Positions 50,059 through 58,344 of a DNA stretch of 64,000 nt are shown here, in pieces (positions within the stretch are counted from its first letter, which is position 1; each line of letters opens with the position of its first letter). A program made the translations under genes and the position numbers. This DNA is from Paracnuella aquatica (GTDB taxonomy: Bacteria; Bacteroidota; Bacteroidia; Chitinophagales; Chitinophagaceae): the NCBI RefSeq assembly GCF_003332885.2, contig NZ_QOWJ01000004.1:1-64000 (forward strand), in the 5' to 3' direction. The notes below the pieces were generated by a model. The model was given only the letters and a program-made list of their open reading frames with translations, was not told the DNA's origin and did no database searches.

Positions 50059-50853
50059 GTTGCAGTCGTTTATACAGCCTGTTGGTGATCAATGCGTCTA
50101 AACGGTGCGGATTAACCGATAGTTTTCAAACGTGCAGATAGGTATTTTAGACCAAAACCATTTCGGCGTTGGCTTACAAATCTTTGTTGACAATCCCCGT
50201 ACTGGCTTAGGTTCCGAGCATATGACTTCGTGTTGCAAAAGACTGATCAGATGCAAGTATCGAATGCTGGCCTACTTTCAGTATGCAGATGTATCGTTAG
50301 ATAAATGCTTATAGCAAGAACAAAATATAAATGCGGCTTTTCGTGGAATGGAGGTTTAAGAGGGTTTCGGTTAGGATTGGTTGTTATTTACCGCGTCAAT
50401 TCGTTTTCACAATAGCAATATTAATAAATTATTATATTGAAGCAAGTATATATTTATTAGAAATTTTTATACATACTCGATTTGTTATAAGCAAACAAGC
50501 TCTTCTGAGCAATGTGCATTTCTAAAGTTATGACTCGCTTACCATACCGGTCACCGGCAAAAGCAGCATAGTCTAGCCATCGGCACTCATACCAGAATAC
50601 CTACAGCAAAATCGCTCCGCTGCTAAAAATTTGCAGGCGGGTTCTATTATTATTTTTCAAAGGGAACATTGAGCTAGCACAAGAACACCCGCCGTGTAAC
50701 GGGTAAGGTCGGTTGCGATTTTACCATTTAAAACAATTGCTCATCATTAATGCGCAAAAACAAATTGTGCATTATTGATGAGCAATTGAACATTATTAAA
50801 AACCCGCCGGGGCTATGCTTTCTACCAGGCATACGTAGCTAATACACCTGTCT
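50059..50853. other. intergenic region with inverted repeat
   Basis: About 800 bp between two minus-strand genes. A central AT-rich stretch (50400-50480) may hold promoter elements. No open frame is convincing. The large inverted repeat near its right end is listed separately. Confidence 0.5.
50734..50788. repeat. large imperfect inverted repeat
   Basis: Arms at 50734-50756 and 50766-50788, 23 nt each with two mismatches, can form a long hairpin with a 9-nt A-rich loop. The right arm segment AATTGTGCATTATT is echoed directly afterwards as AATTGAACATTATT. There is no T-run, so it is not a typical terminator. It lies about 65 bp past the stop of the oxidoreductase gene. Confidence 0.75.
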
Positions 50854-51705
50854 TCAAACTACATCACTCCCCACCACCGTCCAATCATGGCTGCCAAAAC
50901 CCTGCTCAATCCAACGATCCATCACTCCGGCAATGGACGGCAGCAAAGCAAGACTTGCTTCGTGGTTCTGCGCAGCATTCAGAAACAGCTGTGTGTCTTT
51001 TCGGGCCATAGCAAGCTCCCATGATGGCTCCGTGTGATCGGAAGCCGTGAGCCGGCCCATGCGGGCCACAAACTGCGTCCCGGGGTTCCATTGTTCTAAC
51101 AAGCCCAGTAGGTCTTCTGCCGAAGTGCCCAAGGCCTTGCCGATGGCCAGTGTTTCGCGAAGGCTGAATGTGTAACAAACCAAAAATGCATTGCCCACCA
51201 GCTTCATTGCCGCGGCCTTTCCCACTTCAGCGCCCAAGTGTATTATTTTTCCGGTCATGGGTGCAAGTATTGGCGTGAGTTGCGCCAACACTGCTTCATC
51301 TCCCGATAACAACATAAACCCTGTGCCTTCCAATGCATTGGCCGGCCCCATAAAAACCGGTGCATGCTGGTAAATAAATCCGCGATCTTTCCAATATGCG
51401 GTGCGCCGGATAGCGCCTTCCTTTGACGTAGTGGTGTGGTCCACGATCGTTGCATTTGGTGCAAAGCCAGCACTGGCTGCCTCCAGCACTTCATCCACCG
51501 ATGCATCGTCCTTCAAGGTTACATGAATGATTCCTGCACCCTTCACAGCGTCCTGTACATCGGCAAACGATTTTGCACCAACGCTTTCCAACTCCTGCGC
51601 TTTCGATGCTGTGCGGTTCCACACCTGCACTTCCTCGTTCCTCTTGCGCATGGCTTTTACAAAATTGGAGCCCAGTAAACCCATGCCTAAAAATGCCTTG
51701 ACCAT
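50854..51705 (-). CDS. 3-hydroxyisobutyrate dehydrogenase-like oxidoreductase
   Basis: The ATG at 51705 (MVKAFLGMGLLGSNFVKAM) is the natural start: the Rossmann GxGxxG motif follows directly, and the extra frame to 51852 would overlap YjbQ. The protein has 283 residues. The NAD(P) motif is GMGLLG, the substrate-binding loop contains FIYQHAPVFMG, and the catalytic Lys lies in GKAAAMKLVGNAFL. It belongs to the beta-hydroxyacid dehydrogenase family, which includes glyoxylate/succinic-semialdehyde reductases; substrate not determinable. Confidence 0.88.
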   Translation of the reverse strand: MVKAFLGMGLLGSNFVKAMRKRNEEVQVWNRTASKAQELESVGAKSFADVQDAVKGAGIIHVTLKDDASVDEVLEAASAGFAPNATIVDHTTTSKEGAIRRTAYWKDRGFIYQHAPVFMGPANALEGTGFMLLSGDEAVLAQLTPILAPMTGKIIHLGAEVGKAAAMKLVGNAFLVCYTFSLRETLAIGKALGTSAEDLLGLLEQWNPGTQFVARMGRLTASDHTEPSWELAMARKDTQLFLNAAQNHEASLALLPSIAGVMDRWIEQGFGSHDWTVVGSDVV

Positions 51706-51751
51706 TGCTGAATATTTTGCTTGTAAAATTGATGAATTAAAAGATACCGGT

Positions 51752-52174
51752 TCATGCGCCCCAAACAGTAACCACCAGCGACCTGCTGCCGCCCTGATTG
51801 CGGTGCTCGCATAGATAAATGCCTTGCCAAGTGCCCAAGGCAAGTCGGCCATTGCGTACCGGGATTAAAACCGAACTGCCCAGCAGCGATGACTTCAGGT
51901 GTGCCGGCATATCATCAGATCCCTCATAGTCGTGTGCATAATCCGGGTCGTTTTCCTGAACGGTTTTATTAAAAAACATTTCAAAATCCTGCCGCACTGT
52001 CGGGTCGGCGTTTTCGTTGATGGTGAGTGATGCCGATGTATGCTGTATAAATACCTGGCACATGCCGGCGCCCATCTCCCGCATTTGCGGCACTGCCCGA
52101 ACCACTTCGTTTGTAATTAAATGAAAACCCCTCCGATACTCAGGCAATCTTAATGTTTGCTGAAACAAAACCAT
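51752..52174 (-). CDS. yjbQ: YjbQ-family protein (UPF0047)
   Basis: A 140-aa protein starting MVLFQQTLRLPEY at the ATG at 52174. Conserved YjbQ segments are FIQHTSASLTINENADP, containing the His and Asn-Glu-Asn set, and the C-terminal LGTWQGIYLCEHRN with the family's H-x-N end. E. coli YjbQ has been reported to have weak thiamin phosphate synthase activity, which makes its presence 9 kb from a TPP riboswitch operon curious, but the two are not adjacent. Small, single-domain, cytoplasmic. Confidence 0.92.
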   Translation of the reverse strand: MVLFQQTLRLPEYRRGFHLITNEVVRAVPQMREMGAGMCQVFIQHTSASLTINENADPTVRQDFEMFFNKTVQENDPDYAHDYEGSDDMPAHLKSSLLGSSVLIPVRNGRLALGTWQGIYLCEHRNQGGSRSLVVTVWGA

Positions 52175-52336
52175 ACGCAAAGTTGATCAATGATGAAGTT
52201 ACCAACACTATGAAAGACTGTTGAAACTTATAGATGCAAACAAAAATACACCGATTAAACCTGGGTACCGCAGCATGCGTTTAGTACAATCAGTCACTGT
52301 TCACCTTCAATTTAGCGACATCAAGTTGCACATTCA

Positions 52337-52909
52337 TCATTCATTTGCTTGCACATAATTCGGCGCCAGTTTTGAATAAACCGCTGTATCCGCAAAGTGA
52401 CCCCTGTTGAAATAATTTTCCTTAAAAAGCGCCTCTTGTACAAAACTGGATTTCTTCAATAGCGCCGCAGAAGCAACATTGCCCGGATCTATCCGGGCCT
52501 CAACAGAATGCAGCCGCATGTCCGTAAATCCGTAATGCGCCACGGCTTGCAACGCCTCGTACATATAACCTTTTCCCTGCAGTTGGGGCTCAATCATATA
52601 CCCGATCTCTGCACGGTAATTTTCCTTTTCAATCCGCCACAGGCCAATACTGCCTACATGTGTTGCCGTTTCATTTTTTAAACAAATGCACCAGGTAATG
52701 CCATCGCCTTTTTGCAAAGCATCTAAAATGAGCTGAATCCATGCTTCGGCATCCTCAATCGTTTGGGTCAGCGGCCGGTTGATAAACTGCATTACGGCAT
52801 CGTCGGAGCGCAACTGATGCACGCCGGCTGCATCGGCTAGCGTGAATTGACGCAGCAATAGTCTTTCTGTTTTGAGCAATGGAAAAGGGCTGAAATTTGG
52901 CGCGAGCAT
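52337..52909 (-). CDS. GNAT acetyltransferase (RimJ/RimL type)
   Basis: I chose the ATG at 52909 (MLAPNFSPFPLLKTERLLL), since GNAT domains of this type begin with the strand LKTERLLLR; the frame up to 53038 lacks support. The protein has 190 residues. Segment AEIGYMIEPQLQGKGYMYEA contains the acetyl-CoA binding Q/R-x-x-G-x-G/A pattern, and VEARIDPGNVASAALLKKSS is typical of the RimJ group. It would acetylate an N-terminus or a small amine; substrate unknown. Confidence 0.88.
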   Translation of the reverse strand: MLAPNFSPFPLLKTERLLLRQFTLADAAGVHQLRSDDAVMQFINRPLTQTIEDAEAWIQLILDALQKGDGITWCICLKNETATHVGSIGLWRIEKENYRAEIGYMIEPQLQGKGYMYEALQAVAHYGFTDMRLHSVEARIDPGNVASAALLKKSSFVQEALFKENYFNRGHFADTAVYSKLAPNYVQANE

Positions 52910-53275
52910 AGGGTGGAAATTAGCGCATTCAGGCCACTTGAGGAATGGACAATAGTGAAATAATTTCACCCGCCCCGGCATGCAAGTAACATAGTTAAAC
53001 GTGCCGCAAAAGCCGCACAGCGCCGGTATTGATCCCAACTACATGATGATCGATGTATGAACAGACGACAACATCATGTACATGGAAAACTAAACATCAC
53101 CTATCGTTAAAATCAAAATGCATTGATAGCTCCACATGGCACTTCAATGCATTTTTACATAACGAAATTATGGAAGGATACTTTAGTGCACCACGCAAAA
53201 CAAGGCAACTTTTTCAATCGATAAGTTGCAAACAATACACAAGCTTTTGCATCGAAGCAAAAGCTATTCTGTCCA
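52910..53275. other. intergenic stretch
   Basis: About 365 bp between the acetyltransferase and the small hypothetical gene. A 78-codon + strand frame at 53053-53289 is Ser/Lys-rich and overlaps the end of the small gene, so I do not accept it. Nothing else is seen. Confidence 0.4.
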
Positions 53276-53611
53276 TCAATTCAAATTAAGAAAGCTCGAA
53301 GGCGCATCCTGCCGGCACAGGCCCGGCGGAAAACGATCGGAGAAATGCAGCAGCAATTGCATGAAGCTTTGCCAATGATTGCCGCTGATTTCAACAACCA
53401 GCACAGCCGTCAGCGCATCGTCTTCGCCGTGTAATAAAATCGTTTCGTACCGGTGAATGCTGGCGGCAGCTTTTGATTTTAAAAACACCCGCTGTTCCAA
53501 ATTACGGGTGGAAATAAAACCGGATAGTGCTTGCTCCACTTCATCGGTGAGGTCCGCTTTGAGGTAAACAAAGCGGTGCCAATATGTTTCTTCGCTGATA
53601 ATTTTTTGCAT
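53276..53611 (-). CDS. small hypothetical protein, 111 aa
   Basis: The protein begins MQKIISEETYWHRFVYLKAD and continues with an acidic, amphipathic sequence (LTDEVEQALSGFISTRNLEQ). It has no signal peptide, no membrane segment and no known motif. Codon use resembles its neighbours, so I think it is real. It sits alone between the acetyltransferase and bestrophin genes. Confidence 0.55.
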   Translation of the reverse strand: MQKIISEETYWHRFVYLKADLTDEVEQALSGFISTRNLEQRVFLKSKAAASIHRYETILLHGEDDALTAVLVVEISGNHWQSFMQLLLHFSDRFPPGLCRQDAPSSFLNLN

Positions 53612-53743
53612 ATTTCCCTTTTGTTGTCACCACAAAATGCTGGCAAGCATTGTCAGTAAAAAGGCGCTAATCGCCGCTACTTTTTTACCAATAAAATCAT
53701 TCCGAAAAAAGCATGAACAAATCCTGCTGATGGCTGTTGGCGC

Positions 53744-54760
53744 TTACAGCAGGTAATACTTCAGGCCGTCTTTGTGTTGGTAACGAACATCGCATTCGTC
53801 TTCTTCAGGCACCACAGGATGCGCTTTCAATGGCACCTTATCGCCCACATGATGACCATTGCGCATGCTAAAAAGCTGATGCTTAACGGGCTGTATACTC
53901 AGGTGATAGATCTGCTGCAGGTTTTTTTCAATGTTTGCTGCAATGGTGGTCATAGGCGTGTCCGTAGGTTTATTTTCGAAGGGATCCTGCAGGTGGATGC
54001 CCATTTTCTCGATTAGCAAAAAGCAGGCCGAAACCGCCACCACCAGCGGCACTTCCAATACACCCAGGTACTCAATTACGCCAAAAGGAAGCAGTGCAAT
54101 GAACAACATCAGCGACACATGTATGTACAAACTGTAGGTACTTGGAAACACGGTATTCTTGATCCGTTCGCATTTACCCATATGATCGGTAAGCCTCGAA
54201 AGTGTACGATCCAACTCCACTTGCTGAAAGCGGTTGAGCCAGCCTTCTTCCAATGCCAGTTGCAGATCTTTGCCCATGCGGTCAAGCAACGCCGCAGGCA
54301 CATTATCCATTTGCTTCATCAATTGGTATTCATCCTGCGTCAGGTAATGCTCCACCCTTTTCAACGGATCCTGTCCCCGCAAGTGTCGGCCCAAGCTATA
54401 ACACCAAGCAATTTGCCTGCGGATAAAACGGCCGGTAAACGCCTGCACCATACCCGACTCTTCCTCCACCGGCATGAATGAAGTGATCTGCCGCGCCACC
54501 GTACGGGAGTCGTTTACAATGGCGCCCCAGATATGCCGGGCTTCCCACCAGCGGTCGTATGCCTGGTTGCTCCTGAAACCAAGCAGCAGGGAAATGACCG
54601 TACCTAATATAGCTGGTATGGACACCGGTATGGAAATATGGTGTAGCTGAAATGTATGGTACATTACACTCACAAGAATGGCGTAAATAGTAATGACAAT
54701 AACCTCAAATTTTATTTTCCCAAACACATACTTGAAGGGAATATTTTTCTTTAGCAACAT
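53744..54760 (-). CDS. bestrophin-family anion channel
   Basis: The ATG at 54760 (MLLKKNIPFKYVFGKIKFEV) is the natural family start; the frame reaches 54856 but its extra part is not bestrophin-like. The protein has 338 residues and four membrane segments (for example VIVITIYAILVSVMYHTF and LMLFIALLPFGVIEYLGVL). The signature GFRSNQAYDRWWEARHIWG is present, as is the DPFENKPTDTPM segment after the last helix. It would form a pentameric chloride or bicarbonate channel in the inner membrane. Confidence 0.92.
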   Translation of the reverse strand: MLLKKNIPFKYVFGKIKFEVIVITIYAILVSVMYHTFQLHHISIPVSIPAILGTVISLLLGFRSNQAYDRWWEARHIWGAIVNDSRTVARQITSFMPVEEESGMVQAFTGRFIRRQIAWCYSLGRHLRGQDPLKRVEHYLTQDEYQLMKQMDNVPAALLDRMGKDLQLALEEGWLNRFQQVELDRTLSRLTDHMGKCERIKNTVFPSTYSLYIHVSLMLFIALLPFGVIEYLGVLEVPLVVAVSACFLLIEKMGIHLQDPFENKPTDTPMTTIAANIEKNLQQIYHLSIQPVKHQLFSMRNGHHVGDKVPLKAHPVVPEEDECDVRYQHKDGLKYYLL

Positions 54761-54874
54761 AATCTTGTCATTTAAAGGGTGATGCTGGAGACAAGCCCGG
54801 CTCCACGCGGACGGCATGATAATCTGATTGAAAACTTTGTGGGAAACCGGACCCATCCCAGCTGGTGCGGGCAG

Positions 54875-55360
54875 CTATTGCGCAGCCATCGGGAAAGAAG
54901 GCATAAACGGCTGCTCGTAAACAGGCTCTGTTTTCCGCACACCAGATTTGAGCACCGGAACACCGCATTTTTTAAAAAGGAATTGTGGGTCAACGCTGCG
55001 GTCGTGCACGGGTTTGAAGTAGTAGTCTTCGGGGCAATAAATAAGGTCGATATCGTTGGCTTCAACAAAGTTGCGGAACACCGAACGGGTGCTGCCGGTC
55101 ATGCAGCGCACAATGATTTTATTGATGCGCGAACCATGGCTATCCTTCAGTTGCTTGCATGCCTGGCGAAACGGCTCCGACATCAGTTCACACGAGGGAT
55201 CGCGGTGGCCCGCACCCAACATATCGAGCGGCGACACAGGCGGCTGGAATGCATGAAACAGCACGATGTTGCACTTTTCATAGTTGCCGTTTTTCATTGC
55301 TTGCTCGGCCATCATCAATGAGTATGCGGTAAAATCAGTTGGTACTAAAATGTTGGTCAT
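54875..55360 (-). CDS. universal stress protein, UspA family
   Basis: The ATG at 55360 starts MTNILVPTDFTAYSLMMAEQ, the typical first strand and helix of UspA folds, and the protein has 161 residues. The expected second half with a G-x2-G-x9-G-S ATP loop is not obvious; the segment DIDLIYCPEDYYFKP replaces it. It may be a non-ATP-binding variant. It lies between bestrophin and the histidine kinase genes. Confidence 0.75.
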   Translation of the reverse strand: MTNILVPTDFTAYSLMMAEQAMKNGNYEKCNIVLFHAFQPPVSPLDMLGAGHRDPSCELMSEPFRQACKQLKDSHGSRINKIIVRCMTGSTRSVFRNFVEANDIDLIYCPEDYYFKPVHDRSVDPQFLFKKCGVPVLKSGVRKTEPVYEQPFMPSFPMAAQ

Positions 55361-55483
55361 AAATGTAAAATTTAGTACCACAAAACTTGCATACTGGTCT
55401 TAGTAACACCTAAGAGGAGGATAAGAAAAGGATTAGAATGTTTTAAAAAATCGATTAAAAAAATGGGCACCCTCTAATCTTTC

Positions 55484-56893
55484 TTAAGATTGTTCATGCA
55501 TCGCCAATTCGGGTTTTGCATTTGTTGCACACAGCGGAAAACGGACAATTACCTTAGTGCCTGCGCCTTCTTTAGAATGAATTTCAATGGAGCCTTTGTG
55601 CAGTTGAATAATATTATTGGCCAGCGGCATACCGATGCCATAGCCTTCAAAATCCTTGGTGTTGGAAGCTCGGAAAAACGGATCGTAGATGTATTTTAAT
55701 TCCTCGTTGGGAATGCCAATGCCCTTATCCTGCACCGTTATGGCCACTATGCCGCTGGCCACCTGCAGGTGCAGGTGCACGGGTTGGTTGCGTGAATATT
55801 TACAAGCATTCAGCACAATATTATTCACCGCAGTTTTCAGCAAATTGTAATTGCCCGAAATGCTCAATCCCGCTTCATCGGCAGGCAATTCATCGAGCAT
55901 GATCTGTATTTGTGCATCGGGAAAAATAGCGCTGCAATCTTCTTTTACATCAAACAGCAATTGGTCCACCCGTACCGTTTGCCACGATTGTGCCCGCCCA
56001 TCAAAACCCGTTTGTGCCAGCGCCAGCAAGCCTTTCGAAATGGTTTGCAGCTTTTCGGCCTGTTGCACTATTTGCTGCAGGCTGTAGCGGTATGCTTCAG
56101 GCGTTCGCTCTTTTGAAAGCGCATAATCGGCTTCGCCAATGATGTTGGTAAGCGGCGTACGCAACTCGTGTGACGCGTTGCTGATAAAGTTATTCTGTGC
56201 TTCAAATGCCGTTTCCAGCCGGTTCAGCATCTGGTTAAATGTGCTGGTGAGTTCGGCTATTTCATCGCCACCTTTGCGGGCTGTTAAGCGCAGGTGCAGG
56301 TTGCCCTGGCTGATTTGTTTTACCCGGTTAATAATATCGCGGATGGGCTGAAATGTTTTGCGGGAAAAAATAAGACCCACGCTAAAAATGAGCAGCACTG
56401 CAATGCAAAACTGGATGATCTTAAGGGTACGCAACCGCGCCATCATTTGGCTGCCATAGCGGTTGGTGGCCGATTTAATGACCAGGTACCGACCCGACTC
56501 ATCGTTGTACACAAGGCCCGCAAAATGCCGGAAATCTTTTTCGTAAAACACCGTGTTGCCACCGGCATTGATGATCTGTTGTAAAAACGATTGCGGTAAA
56601 TCTTTAGGTGGTGCGGGTGTGAGCCGGCCGTTCGCATCCAGCTTTAGGATCACTGCTTTTTCTTCGGGCAGTTTCTCTAAATATTGCCGCTGAATGGCCT
56701 GGAAAGCCTGCGTGGAAAGATGATCCTGCTCGAACCGGAACTTGGCTGAGATGCGGGCCCTGAGCTCCACCCTTTTGTCAAAATCGCGGTGGGCAAATGA
56801 GTCCACCACCAGGTATACCGTTACACTTAAAATAAGAAAGATGGTAGCGGTAAGAATGGTGAACAGTATGGTGGTCTTCGTTTGGATCTTCAT
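55484..56893 (-). CDS. sensor histidine kinase of a two-component pair
   Basis: A 469-aa membrane kinase. Membrane segment 1 is about residues 7-29, a periplasmic loop of about 130 residues follows, and segment 2 is about 158-178. HAMP comes next (RDIINRVKQISQGNLHLRL), then the HisKA box NASHELRTPLTNI with His242, and the HATPase boxes NIVLNACKYS, VQDKGIGIP and GYGIGMPLANNI. It pairs with the response regulator that ends 12 bases upstream on the same strand, so the two form one operon. The signal is not visible; the family layout resembles CusS/ArlS kinases. Confidence 0.95.
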   Translation of the reverse strand: MKIQTKTTILFTILTATIFLILSVTVYLVVDSFAHRDFDKRVELRARISAKFRFEQDHLSTQAFQAIQRQYLEKLPEEKAVILKLDANGRLTPAPPKDLPQSFLQQIINAGGNTVFYEKDFRHFAGLVYNDESGRYLVIKSATNRYGSQMMARLRTLKIIQFCIAVLLIFSVGLIFSRKTFQPIRDIINRVKQISQGNLHLRLTARKGGDEIAELTSTFNQMLNRLETAFEAQNNFISNASHELRTPLTNIIGEADYALSKERTPEAYRYSLQQIVQQAEKLQTISKGLLALAQTGFDGRAQSWQTVRVDQLLFDVKEDCSAIFPDAQIQIMLDELPADEAGLSISGNYNLLKTAVNNIVLNACKYSRNQPVHLHLQVASGIVAITVQDKGIGIPNEELKYIYDPFFRASNTKDFEGYGIGMPLANNIIQLHKGSIEIHSKEGAGTKVIVRFPLCATNAKPELAMHEQS

Positions 56894-56905
56894 ATAATGG
56901 CAGCA

Positions 56906-57583
56906 TTAAGCTTTCAGCATATAACCCATGCCTACTATGGTTTGAATCAGCCTTTTCTCGTTGTGGTCGCCCAGTTTTTTGCGCAGGTAGTTTACATACA
57001 CATCCACCACATTGGTGCCCATGTTGAAGCCAATGCCCCAAACTTTTTCCAGTATTTCCATCCGCGATACCACGCGGTTTTTATTGCGGATAAAAAACTC
57101 GAGTAGGCGAAATTCCGTTGAAGTTAACACTACCGGGTTACCATCGCGGCTCACCAGTTTTGTTTTAAAATCCACCACAAGCGTGTCGAGTTGTTGTTCT
57201 TCTTCATCGTCCACCACGGTAAGCGCCCTGCGCCGCACCAGCGATTTTAGCCTTGCTTCCAGTTCATCAAACTTGAACGGTTTTACCAGGTAATCGTCGC
57301 CGCCGGCATTGAGGCCGGCCACAATATTTTCGGTAGTGCCCAGTGCGGTTAAAAATAAGATGGGCGTATTTACTTTGGCCATGCGCAACTGCCGGCACAC
57401 TTCCATGCCGTTGGTTCCGGGCAGCATAATGTCGAGGATCAACACATCAAAATCAAATTGCAGCGCCATATTGTGCCCCATAGTGCCGTCCGGCGCCACA
57501 GATACGCTGTAGCCTTTTTCTGAGAGGCCCCGGTTGATGAGGCTGGCTACCTGTGGCTCGTCTTCTATCAGCAGAATCTTCAT
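56906..57583 (-). CDS. OmpR/PhoB-family response regulator
   Basis: I chose the ATG at 57583 (MKILLIEDEPQVASLINRGL); with this start the phospho-acceptor is Asp51 in LILDIMLPG, as in the family. A further ATG at 57598 is possible and the frame extends to 57757 without sense. The protein has 225 residues: a receiver domain (with the Lys of GDDYLVKPFKFDELE), a linker, and a winged-helix DNA-binding domain (LTSTEFRLLEFFIRNKNRVV, NVVDVYVNYLRKKLG). It is transcribed just before its kinase. Confidence 0.95.
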   Translation of the reverse strand: MKILLIEDEPQVASLINRGLSEKGYSVSVAPDGTMGHNMALQFDFDVLILDIMLPGTNGMEVCRQLRMAKVNTPILFLTALGTTENIVAGLNAGGDDYLVKPFKFDELEARLKSLVRRRALTVVDDEEEQQLDTLVVDFKTKLVSRDGNPVVLTSTEFRLLEFFIRNKNRVVSRMEILEKVWGIGFNMGTNVVDVYVNYLRKKLGDHNEKRLIQTIVGMGYMLKA

Positions 57584-57807
57584 GGTTTCAGTATTCATAT
57601 GCAACAAAGCAAATTTGAAAACGTTGGCTGTACCGGTTGATGGCCGCCAATTGCACGATCCAAACATTGGTGCTGATTGCTGCATTGATCTACAAAAAAT
57701 GCAGCGCAATTGCCAGCACCAAAAGGCCATCTGTTCAAAATTAGGGGGCTGCGCCAAGATTTGGTGCGTTCAGTTTGCCTCCGCTACCCAATGTGTTCTT
57801 AAAAAAG

Positions 57808-57842
57808 AAAAGGCAGCAACCGAAAACAGTTGCTGCCTTTTT
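57808..57842 (-). terminator. terminator of the 31-residue-repeat gene
   Basis: On the minus strand the hairpin AAAAGGCAGCAAC pairs with GTTGCTGCCTTTT around an 8-nt loop, followed by a T-run. It sits about 20 bp past the stop of the 57864-58217 gene. Confidence 0.9.
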
Positions 57843-57863
57843 ATAATACGACAAAAATCTTTA

Positions 57864-58217
57864 CTACTGCTTCAACTTTTCGTTGTTGCGGCCAATAGAA
57901 TAGTATCCTTTTGATACAAACGGTACAAAACTCGTGGCATTTGCATCAACAACTATTTGTTTTTGCAACTTACGGTTGTTGTTACCAATCGAGTAATAAC
58001 CTTTTTGCACCGTTGGGTAGGTGTCGCTTGTTTTTACTGCAACAGCCGATTTGCCCCGCACTTTAGTTGCATTGTTTCCAATGGAGTAATAACCTTTGGT
58101 CACCGTTGGCCCAACGCCATTCGGCGTTGCATCATTTTGCGTGGCGGCCGTTTGTGCGTACAAACCAGAGCCTATTAAAAGAAACGAGGCGGCCATTATA
58201 AGCTTTCGTGTTTTCAT
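57864..58217 (-). CDS. small secreted protein of three exact 31-residue repeats
   Basis: A 117-aa protein with a signal peptide (MKTRKLIMAASFLLIGSGLY, cleaved after AQ at residue 22). The mature part is almost only three repeats: KGYYSIGNN begins at residues 41, 72 and 103, a period of exactly 31. Each repeat is preceded by T/F-V-x and followed by an N/K/L-rich segment. I do not recognise the family. The aromatic Tyr-Tyr-Ser-Ile-Gly core suggests a binding or assembly motif. It has its own terminator and lies between a two-component system and another histidine kinase. Confidence 0.75.
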   Translation of the reverse strand: MKTRKLIMAASFLLIGSGLYAQTAATQNDATPNGVGPTVTKGYYSIGNNATKVRGKSAVAVKTSDTYPTVQKGYYSIGNNNRKLQKQIVVDANATSFVPFVSKGYYSIGRNNEKLKQ

Positions 58218-58344
58218 ATGAATAGTGTTTAGATCCAGTCAAAAAATATGTTCCGGATTTATCTAAACAGAAATCATGCAATTGCATTGTGCCGATGGAA
58301 ATTTCCCCGCGCAATTAACAAATTTTTTCCAAAATGCAACAGCC

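Noticed and set aside
51706-51852. extended N-terminus of the oxidoreductase
   Set aside because: It would overlap the YjbQ gene by about 100 bp and precedes the Rossmann motif without any similarity to the family.
53053-53289. 78-codon + strand frame
   Set aside because: It overlaps the end of a better-supported minus-strand gene and shows no protein-like pattern.
57584-57757. extended N-terminus of the response regulator
   Set aside because: The receiver domain begins at MKILLIEDE (57583) and the phospho-Asp falls at residue 51 only with that start; the extension is Cys/Trp-rich nonsense.
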